From Streptomyces roseofulvus (GTDB lineage: Bacteria > Actinomycetota > Actinomycetes > Streptomycetales > Streptomycetaceae): a stretch of 64,000 bases of DNA. Location of the stretch: the NCBI RefSeq assembly GCF_039534915.1, contig NZ_BAAAWE010000001.1, positions 1,054,001-1,118,000 on the forward strand, read 5' to 3'. The notes under the pieces were generated by a model. The model saw nothing but the letters and a program-made list of their open reading frames with translations, made no database searches and was not told the origin of the DNA. Below, in pieces: positions 26,944-34,530 of the stretch (positions are counted from its first letter, which is position 1; each line of letters starts with the position of its first letter). A program made the translations under genes and the position numbers.

Positions 26944-28851
26944 ATGACCGCGGTGCCCCACCAGGGACAGGCGCAGGACGGCACGAGCGGCCACATGGTG
27001 GTGTGCGGCGACGACGGGCTCGCCCGCCGGCTCGCCATCGAACTGCGGGAGGTCTACCGCCAGCGCGTCGTCCTCGTCGCGCCCGCCGCCGAGGCCGAGG
27101 AGCAGGCGGCGGATCCGAGCGCGGCCGGCCACGACAGCCTGAGCGGGGGCGTGGTCCTGCCCGTCCGGGTGGAGACCGCGGCGGCGCCCACCCCCGCGGT
27201 GCTGCAGCGCGCGCGGGTGGACCGGGCCGCCGCGCTGGCGCTGATGTACGAGGACGACGAGACGAACCTGCGGGCCGCGCTCGCCGCCCGCCGGCTCAGC
27301 CCCGGGATCAGGCTCGTGGTCCGCATGTACAACCGCAAGCTCGGCCAGCACCTGGAGGAACTGCTCGACCAGGCGGCCCTGGTGGCGCTGCCGGGGGCGG
27401 ACCGTGCGGTCCTGGACGCCTCCACGACGGTGCTGTCCGACGCGGACACCGCCGCGCCGGCGCTGGTGGCCACCGCGATCGCCGACACCAACAAGGTCGT
27501 CCAGGCCGACGGGCTGCTGCTGCGGGCCTCCGAACGGCCGGTTCCCGGCCGGGGCGAGGTGCCGGATCCGGGCCTGTGCACCCTGGCCCTGCTGTCGTCC
27601 ACGGCCTCCGAACCTGCGGGCTTCGAGGGCTCGGACGCGGGATCGGCGCCCGGCCCCGAACTGCTGCCCGACGACCGCGCCGTCCTCGGCGGCGCGGCGC
27701 GCGGCACCGTGGTCCTGGAGGCGGTCCGGCACGCGGGACCCGCGCTGCCCGCCCGGCGGCTGGCCCGGCGGGGCGCCCCGCTCGGGGAGGTGTTCTCCAG
27801 CCGGCTGCGGTGGGCGCTCGCCGGCATCGTCGCCGCCGTGGTCACCCTCACCGTCACCTCGACGGCGCTCACCGACGCGGATCCGCTGCACGCCGCGTAC
27901 CTGACCCTGCTGGACCTGTTCTCGATCAACGACCCCGCGGTGGACGAGCCGACCACCCGTCAGGTCCTGCAGCTCCTGTCCGGGCTGGTGGGTCTTGCCC
28001 TGCTGCCGCTGCTGGTGGCCGGCGCCCTGGAGGCCCTCGGTACGTTCCGTACCGCCGGATCCCTCCGACGGCCGCCCCGGGGGCTCTCCGACCACATCGT
28101 GCTGCTGGGCCTCGGCAAGATCGGCACCCGCGTGCTTGCCCGGCTGCGCGAGCTCGACATCCCGGTCGTCTGCGTCGAACAGGACCCGGACGCCCGCGGT
28201 ATCGCGCTCGCCCGCGACCTGGGCGTGCCCGTCGTCCTCGGCGACGTCACCGAGGACGGCGTCCTGGACGCGGCCCGTGTCCACCGCGCCGCCGCGCTGC
28301 TGGCCCTGACCAGTTCCGACACCACCAACCTGGAGGCCACCCTCGCCGCCCGGGCGCTCAAGGACGATCTGCGGGTCGCGCTCCGCCTGTACGACGACGA
28401 CTTCGCCGCCGCCGTCTACCGCACCCTGCGCTCCGCCCATCCGCAGGCGGTCACCCGCAGCCGCAGCGTCTCCCACCTGGCCGCCCCCGCCTTCGCCGGC
28501 GCCATGATGGGGCGTCAGATCCTCGGCGCGATCTCCGTCGAGCGCAAGGTCCTGCTCTTCGCCGCCCTCCCGGTCGCCGGCCACCCCCCGTTCGAGGGCC
28601 GCACCGTGTCCGAGGCCTTCCGCCCCGGCTCCTGGCGCGTCCTGGCCCTCGACACCGCGCGCCCGGAGGCCCGCCATCCCGACCTCGCCCACACGGGCCG
28701 CGACGAACAGCCCTCGCTCCTGTGGGACCTCCACCCCGGGCACGTGCTGCACCCGCACGACCGCGTCGTCATCGCGGCCACCCGCCGCGGGCTCGCCGAA
28801 CTCCTCGGCCCCGCCCCGCACGGCCACGCGGTGGCCGACGGCTCCCGATAG
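26944..28851 (+). CDS. Two-RCK protein with a central two-helix, pore-like membrane segment
   Basis: A 635-residue protein: RCK-like half 1 (about residues 17-270), TM1 (about 290-310), a re-entrant-like stretch (314-333, ending LLDLFSINDPAV), TM2 (about 340-365), then RCK half 2 (383-635). Half 2 has an intact dinucleotide motif (LLGLGKIGTRVL); half 1 has VCGDDGLARRLA instead of GxGxxG. The TM1-loop-TM2 layout is that of a two-TM potassium channel, but the selectivity filter TxGYG is absent. It is annotated here as a TrkA-like NAD-binding ion transport protein; ion and direction are unknown. AGGAGG-like GGGAGG precedes the ATG. It is divergent from the Ktr pair. Confidence 0.85.
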   Translation: MTAVPHQGQAQDGTSGHMVVCGDDGLARRLAIELREVYRQRVVLVAPAAEAEEQAADPSAAGHDSLSGGVVLPVRVETAAAPTPAVLQRARVDRAAALALMYEDDETNLRAALAARRLSPGIRLVVRMYNRKLGQHLEELLDQAALVALPGADRAVLDASTTVLSDADTAAPALVATAIADTNKVVQADGLLLRASERPVPGRGEVPDPGLCTLALLSSTASEPAGFEGSDAGSAPGPELLPDDRAVLGGAARGTVVLEAVRHAGPALPARRLARRGAPLGEVFSSRLRWALAGIVAAVVTLTVTSTALTDADPLHAAYLTLLDLFSINDPAVDEPTTRQVLQLLSGLVGLALLPLLVAGALEALGTFRTAGSLRRPPRGLSDHIVLLGLGKIGTRVLARLRELDIPVVCVEQDPDARGIALARDLGVPVVLGDVTEDGVLDAARVHRAAALLALTSSDTTNLEATLAARALKDDLRVALRLYDDDFAAAVYRTLRSAHPQAVTRSRSVSHLAAPAFAGAMMGRQILGAISVERKVLLFAALPVAGHPPFEGRTVSEAFRPGSWRVLALDTARPEARHPDLAHTGRDEQPSLLWDLHPGHVLHPHDRVVIAATRRGLAELLGPAPHGHAVADGSR

Positions 28852-28869
28852 GGGCGGGCGCCGAGGAGG

Positions 28870-29916
28870 TCAGCCTCCGGTGTGCCGCCCCAGGTCGCCG
28901 GCGTGGTGGGGCAGGTCGCTCGAACCCCTGACCACCAGCCGGGTGGGGACCATGTGGGTGCGGGCGCGGGTCCGGTCGCCGTCCAGGCGGGCCAGGGCGG
29001 TGCGGGCCGCGGTCTCGCCGATGGCAGCCGGGTCCTGGGCCACGACGGTCAGGGCGGGTTCGAGGACCTCGGCGAGCGGCAGGTCGTCGAAGGCGACCAG
29101 GGCGACGTCCTTGCGGCCCGCGCGGGTGAGCTGCGCGACGACCCCGAGGGCCATGATGTTGTTCGCCGCGATCAGGGCGGTGGGGGGCTGCGGCCGGGCG
29201 AGGAGGGCGGTGGTCTCGGCGGCGGCCTCCTCCTGGGTGTGGGCGCCGCTCACCAGGGCCCGGTCGTAGGGCAGTCCGGCCTCGGCGAGCGCCGAGCGGT
29301 AGCCGGCGAGGCGTTCCCGCCGGGTGTAGAGGTTGGCGGGGAGGTCTCCGATGAATCCGATACGGCGGTGGCCGCGGGCGATGAGGTGGGAGACGCCCTC
29401 GTGGACGCCCGTACGGTTGGAGCTGACCACGCAGTCGGCGGACAGTCCGACGCCCGGGCGGTCGAGGAACACCACCGGAAGGCCGGCCGCGCGGGGCGCC
29501 TTGAGGTGGCTGTGGTCGGCGCCGAACGCCGGGACGACCATCAGCATGCTGACGCGCCGGGCGAGGAACGTCTGGATCAACGCCCGTTCGCGGTCCGCGT
29601 CTTCGGCCGACGACCCCATGAGCAGGGTGAGCCCGCGGGCTCGAACGACGTCCTCGATGGCACCGGCCACGGTCCCGAAGAACGGGTTGCCGAGGTCGGG
29701 CACGACCAGGCCGACGGTGGTGTCCGGGCCCCCGACACGGATGTTGCGGGCCATCAGGTTGGGCTGGAATCCGAGCTTCGCGACCGCGGCGAGCACCCGC
29801 TCGCGGGTCTCGGGCGAGCTCGGACCGTCCTCGTTGAGGACCCGGGACACCGTCTTGGCGCTGACGCCCACTTCCCTGGCGACATCGGCCAGTGTGGGGC
29901 GGCGGTTCGCGGCCAT
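28870..29916 (-). CDS. LacI-family regulator, probable repressor of the fructose/fructan genes
   Basis: A 348-residue LacI protein. The N-terminal HTH and hinge read TLADVAREVGVSAKTVSRVLNEDG ... GFQPNLMARNIR (about 8-60). The sugar-binding core (about 65-345) has VGLVVPDLGNPFFG, HRRIGFIGDLPANLYTRRERLAGYR and VALVAFDDLPLAEVLEPALT. The ATG at 29916 gives the standard start; a 12-codon extension is unnecessary. It directly follows the ATPase gene of the fructose-type transporter on the same strand. The repeated operator at 33057-33086 and 34391-34420 is its most likely target (inference from position and LacI-like symmetry). Confidence 0.92.
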   Translation of the reverse strand: MAANRRPTLADVAREVGVSAKTVSRVLNEDGPSSPETRERVLAAVAKLGFQPNLMARNIRVGGPDTTVGLVVPDLGNPFFGTVAGAIEDVVRARGLTLLMGSSAEDADRERALIQTFLARRVSMLMVVPAFGADHSHLKAPRAAGLPVVFLDRPGVGLSADCVVSSNRTGVHEGVSHLIARGHRRIGFIGDLPANLYTRRERLAGYRSALAEAGLPYDRALVSGAHTQEEAAAETTALLARPQPPTALIAANNIMALGVVAQLTRAGRKDVALVAFDDLPLAEVLEPALTVVAQDPAAIGETAARTALARLDGDRTRARTHMVPTRLVVRGSSDLPHHAGDLGRHTGG

Positions 29917-30026
29917 GTACCACCGTTCCTGTGCGTTCGTCGGGCCCTGCACCTCCCGGGGGCCGGGCCCGCTGTCCTGACTGCGCGGCGACCCCTGAGG
30001 CCGGTGCGGCGCCGGGCCGCGGCGGC

Positions 30027-30856
<830 letters not shown>

Positions 30857-30860
<4 letters not shown>

Positions 30861-31852
30861 CGTGCCTTCCTCCGGGAGATCTGGTCGACGGTGACGGCCA
30901 GGATCACCAGCACGCCGGTGATCAGGGTCTGGTAGATGGAGGCGACACCCATCAGCTGGAGGCCGTTGCGGAACACACCGACGATGAGGACGCCGATGAA
31001 GGTGCCGAGGACGGCGCCGCGGCCGCCGAAGAGGCTGGTGCCGCCGAGGACGACGGCGGTGATGCTGTCCAGGTTGTCGGTCTGTCCGGCCTGCGGGTCG
31101 CCGACGCCGGTGCGGGAGATCAGGAGCAGTGCGGCGATTCCGTAGACGAGTCCGGCCAGGGTGTAGAGGCCGACGGTCAGCCGGGAGGTGCGGATGCCGT
31201 TGAGGCGGGCGGCCTCGGGGCTGTTCCCGAGCGCGTAGACGTGCCGGCCCCAGGCGGTGCCGCTGAGGGCGTAGGCGAAGAGCAGGAAGAGGGCGATCGT
31301 GACGAGCGAGCCGTAGGTGATGTCGGTGTTGCCGAGCGGGAAGGTCTCGCCGAGGGCGGTCAGCGGCCCGGGGAGGTCGGTGACCGTCTGCTCGGCCGAG
31401 TAGATGTGGGTCAGGGCGAACGCCACGTTGAGCATGCCGAGGGTGACGATGAACGGCGGGAGCGGGATCAGCTGCACGAGCAGGCCGTTGACCAGTCCGA
31501 AGCCCGCGCAGACGGCCAGGCCGAGCGCGATCGCCACCAGCGGGGGCAGGCCGCCCTCGGCGGCCGTCTTGGCGATGACGATGCTGCCGAACGCCATGAC
31601 GGCGCCGCACGAGAGGTCGATGCCGGCGGTGAGGATGATCAGGGTCTGGCCGATGGCCAGCGTGCCCACGACCATGACCTGCTGGACGATCAGCGAGAAG
31701 TTGCCACCGGAGAGGAACTGGTCGGTCGTCAGGGAGAAGAAGACGCAGGCCAGCAGGAGGGCGACGAGCGGGCCCGTGGTGGGGGTGGCGAGCAGCCGGC
31801 GGACCGTGCTCGGTCCTTTCAGCTGGTCGTAGGGCAGGGTTGTGGCAGTCAT
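30857..31852 (-). CDS. Fructose-type sugar ABC transporter permease
   Basis: A 331-residue CUT2 (RbsC/FrcC-like) permease with about ten TM helices. Signatures: GTLAIGQTLIILTAGIDLSCGAVMAFG, PPFIVTLGMLNVAFALTHIYS and VVLGGTSLFGGRGAVLGTFIGVLIVG. Shorter than the XylH-type permease at 13.6 kb and lacking its extra central block. Overlaps the ATPase start by four bases; 90 bp separate it from the binding-protein gene. Confidence 0.9.
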
Positions 31853-31942
31853 GGTGGTCCTTGCCGGTGTGTCGGTGGTCGGCGGAGCGGGGTTCTTCAG
31901 GGGCCCGGAGGTGCTTCCGCGGCGCGCCCTGCTGCCGGGGGC

Positions 31943-32953
31943 TCAGCCCCAGCACTTCTCCAGGCCGTACGCGGTGTCCTCGGCCTCGACGCCCGGCTGG
32001 GCCGCGTCGGTGATGAGCGTGACGCCGGTGTCGGTGTAGCCGGACGCCTTCGTGCCGCCCTTGGCGAAGTCGGCGACCGCCTTGACGCCCCGGGAGGCCA
32101 TCTGGAGCGGGTACTGCTGCGAGGTCGCCGCGATCTTGCCCTCCTTGACGGCCTTCGTGCCGGTGCAGCCGCCGTCCACGGAGACGACCAGCACCTTCTT
32201 GTCCAGGCCCTTCGCCTTCAGCGCGGTGTGGGCGCCCAGGGCGGCCGGCTCGTTGATCGTGTAGACCACGTTGACGTCCGGGGCCTTCTGGAGGCAGTTC
32301 TCCATCGCCGTCTGTCCCTTGGCCTGGTCGCCGCCGGTGTCCTGCATGCACACGACCGAGGGGTCGCCCTCCGCGATGCCGAAGCCCTTGAGGAAGCCCT
32401 GGTGGCGCTGCGCGCCGACCGCGACGCCGGGCGCGAGGTCCAGGGTGGCGATCTTCGCCTGCCTGCCGGCCATGGCGGCCTTGGCGTACCGGCCGATGAG
32501 CTCGCCCGCCTTGACGTTGTCGGTGGCGAAGAGGGCGTCGGTGGCGTCCTGCGGCTGGGTCGGGCTGTCGAGCGCGATGACCAGGACGCCCTTGGCGCGC
32601 GCCTTCTCCAGGGCGGGGACGATCGCCTTGGAGTCGTTGGGCGTGATGAGGATGCCCTTCACCCCGGAGTTGACCATGTTCTCGATCGCGGTGACCTGGC
32701 CCGCGTTGTCGCCGTCGAACTTCCCGGCGGCGCTGACCAGTTCGACGCCGTTCTCCTTCGCGGCCCGCTCGGCGCCCTCCTTCATCTTCACGAAGAACGG
32801 ATTGGTGTCGGTCTTGGTGATCAGCCCGACCTTGGTCCCGCCGCCGGAGCCGCCCTGCGCGCCGGCGCCGCAGGCCGTCAGGGTCAGCGCCGAGACGGCG
32901 GCGAGGGCGGTGAGGCCGGCGGAGGCGCGGAGGGTGCGGTTTCTGCGAAGCAT
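31943..32953 (-). CDS. Fructose-type sugar-binding lipoprotein
   Basis: A 336-residue periplasmic-binding-protein fold (RbsB/FrcB group). The signal peptide ends in a perfect lipobox (LTAC, Cys at about 28), so the protein is anchored outside the membrane. The mature domain has GLITKTDTNPFFVKMKEGAE, GILITPNDSKAIVPALEKA, VVYTINEPAALGAHTAL and VSVDGGCTG, all usual for this group. CAGGAG precedes the ATG. Fructose is inferred from the neighbouring PfkB kinase, levanase and shared operators, not from binding-site residues. Confidence 0.9.
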   Translation of the reverse strand: MLRRNRTLRASAGLTALAAVSALTLTACGAGAQGGSGGGTKVGLITKTDTNPFFVKMKEGAERAAKENGVELVSAAGKFDGDNAGQVTAIENMVNSGVKGILITPNDSKAIVPALEKARAKGVLVIALDSPTQPQDATDALFATDNVKAGELIGRYAKAAMAGRQAKIATLDLAPGVAVGAQRHQGFLKGFGIAEGDPSVVCMQDTGGDQAKGQTAMENCLQKAPDVNVVYTINEPAALGAHTALKAKGLDKKVLVVSVDGGCTGTKAVKEGKIAATSQQYPLQMASRGVKAVADFAKGGTKASGYTDTGVTLITDAAQPGVEAEDTAYGLEKCWG

Positions 32954-33056
32954 GCTGGTCTCCTGCTGGGCGAGAGCGGAACGGCCGCGCGGATCGAAGG
33001 GCGGCGGCGCGAGGAACTGCTGCTGTCGTAAGGCTGGTGAAGCGGCGTCACGGCGG

Positions 33057-33086
33057 TGTCATCGTTGACCGATGTCATCGTTGACA
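33057..33086. promoter_or_regulatory. Paired LacI-type operators between binding-protein and kinase genes
   Basis: Two nearly identical 14-mers start 16 bp apart: TGTCATCGTTGACC (33057-33070) and TGTCATCGTTGACA (33073-33086). The second has inverted TGTCA/TGACA arms around a 4-bp centre. They lie in the divergent region about 105-135 bp upstream of the sugar-binding lipoprotein start and about 175-205 bp upstream of the PfkB kinase start. The same element recurs before the levanase, so these genes form a regulon, most likely under the LacI protein at 28870-29916. Confidence 0.75.
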
Positions 33087-33260
33087 CCGCTTGCGGAGGA
33101 TGATGAACTCCATCACCCGGAAACGTCAATGCCTTGACGCCGTCACAGAACGGCAACGCCGCCCGCACCGGGACCCACGACGAGAGCGACGCTCTCCGTG
33201 ACCCTCCGCGACCCCCGCGCACGCAGCCCTTCCGCCCTGCCCACCTGGAGAGAACGAGTC

Positions 33261-34232
33261 ATGCGCCTGCCCCTCGTCACCGTCCTCGGCGAATGCGTCG
33301 CCGACGCGTTCACCGCCCCCGCGACCGCGCCGGGCGAGCTCGCCCTGCGGGTCCTGCCGGGCGGCGGCCCGGCGAACACGGCCGTGGCGCTCGCGCGGCT
33401 CGGCACGCCCGCCCGCTTCCTGGCGCGGCTGTCCGACGACGTCTTCGGCCGGCTGTTCCGCGGCCACCTGGAGAGCTCGGGCGTCGACCTCTCGGCCGCC
33501 GTACGCGCGACCGAGCCCAGCACACTGGCCGTCGCCGAACTCGACGCCCAGGGCCGGGCGGAGTACTCCTTCCACGCCCGGGGAACCGCCGACTGGCAGT
33601 GGACGGCGGACGAGCTCGCCGTGACGGACCTCGCCACGACGGCCTGCCTGCACTCGGGCTCCCTGGCCCTGGTGCGCGACCCCGGCGGCCCGGTCGTGGA
33701 GGACTTCCTCGCCCGCGCCTCCGCCACCGCCACGATCTCCCTCGACCCGAACGTCCGGCCGCTGCTCGTGGCACCCGAGGTCTACCGCGCCCGCCTGCCG
33801 CGCTGGTGCGCGCTCGCGGACATCCTCCGGCTCAGCGAGGACGACCTGGGGCTGCTGCTGCCCGGGTGCACCATCGAGCGGGCCTGCGACGTCTGGCACG
33901 CGGCGGGCGTCCCGCTGGTCGTGGTCACCCGCGGCAAGCACGGCGCGGTCGCCTCGCTGCACGGCGAGCGGATCGTCGTGCCGGCGCCGCCGGCCGACGT
34001 CGTCGACACCGTCGGCGCGGGCGACTCGTTCACGGCGGGGCTCCTGCACCACCTCGGCGCCCGGGGCCTCCTCGGTGGACGGCTGACCGGCCTGAGGGTC
34101 GACGACGTCTTCGACGCCTGCGTCTTCGCCGCCCACGTGGCGGCGCTGACCTGCGGCGCCGTCGGGCCGAACCCGCCGTGGGCCGAGGAGTTGCGCCTGC
34201 CGGCGCCCATGGCCGGACGTGCCGCCCGCTGA
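33261..34232 (+). CDS. PfkB-family carbohydrate kinase, probable fructokinase
   Basis: A 323-residue ribokinase-fold sugar kinase. The N-terminal motif is VLPGGGPANTAVALARLG (PfkB signature 1, about residues 34-51). The C-terminal signature 2 DTVGAGDSFTAGLLHHL carries the catalytic Asp and anion hole. Inside are SLDPNVRPLL and a lid-like sheet (STLAVAELDAQGRAEYSFH). It is placed divergent from the fructose-type ABC transporter and upstream of the levanase, so phosphorylation of imported fructose is likely. The ATG follows GGAGAGAACG; the 21-codon upstream extension is not conserved in character. Confidence 0.92.
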   Translation: MRLPLVTVLGECVADAFTAPATAPGELALRVLPGGGPANTAVALARLGTPARFLARLSDDVFGRLFRGHLESSGVDLSAAVRATEPSTLAVAELDAQGRAEYSFHARGTADWQWTADELAVTDLATTACLHSGSLALVRDPGGPVVEDFLARASATATISLDPNVRPLLVAPEVYRARLPRWCALADILRLSEDDLGLLLPGCTIERACDVWHAAGVPLVVVTRGKHGAVASLHGERIVVPAPPADVVDTVGAGDSFTAGLLHHLGARGLLGGRLTGLRVDDVFDACVFAAHVAALTCGAVGPNPPWAEELRLPAPMAGRAAR

Positions 34233-34240
34233 CCCTCCGT

Positions 34241-34330
34241 TCGGCCGCCAGCCGACCCGCCGGTCGGCCGCCAGCCGACCCGCCGGTCGGGCCGCGCGCC
34301 GACCCGCCGGTCGGGCCGCGCGCCCGGGCG
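34241..34330 (+). repeat. Tandem repeat of 23-24 bp, about 3.8 copies, hairpin-forming
   Basis: Units at 34241-34263, 34264-34286, 34287-34310 and a partial unit from 34311. The first two copies are identical. Each unit ends in CCGACCCGCC and, with the next GGTCGG, makes a 6-bp stem (CCGACC/GGTCGG) around CGCC, so the RNA would carry a row of small hairpins. It begins nine bases after the kinase stop and ends about 60 bp before the levanase operators. It may end or attenuate transcription from the kinase into the levanase (inference). Confidence 0.7.
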
Positions 34331-34390
34331 AACTCCGTCCGGGCCATTGACGCGCCCCCCGGAGCCCGCCCATCATCACTCCCCAGCGGA

Positions 34391-34420
34391 TGTCATCGCT
34401 GTCACATGTCAACGATGACA
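34391..34420. promoter_or_regulatory. Paired LacI-type operators upstream of the levanase
   Basis: TGTCAACGATGACA at 34407-34420 is the exact reverse complement of the operator at 33073-33086. A degenerate copy, TGTCATCGCTGTCA, starts 16 bp earlier at 34391. The 16-bp offset is the same as in the first pair. The full site ends 110 bp before the levanase ATG, a plausible promoter position. Confidence 0.75.
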
Positions 34421-34530
34421 CCACCCTTTCCGGGTCGCCCCACCACCCGGCACCGCGCATCCCCCGGCGTCGTACGACCGCAGCGGACGCGGACGCGACG
34501 CCGCACGCCGCCCCCAGTGCAGGAGAAACC

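Noticed and set aside
34241..34330. Could the tandem repeat be a CRISPR array?
   Set aside because: Units are 23-24 bp, directly adjacent with no unique spacers, and no cas gene is present.
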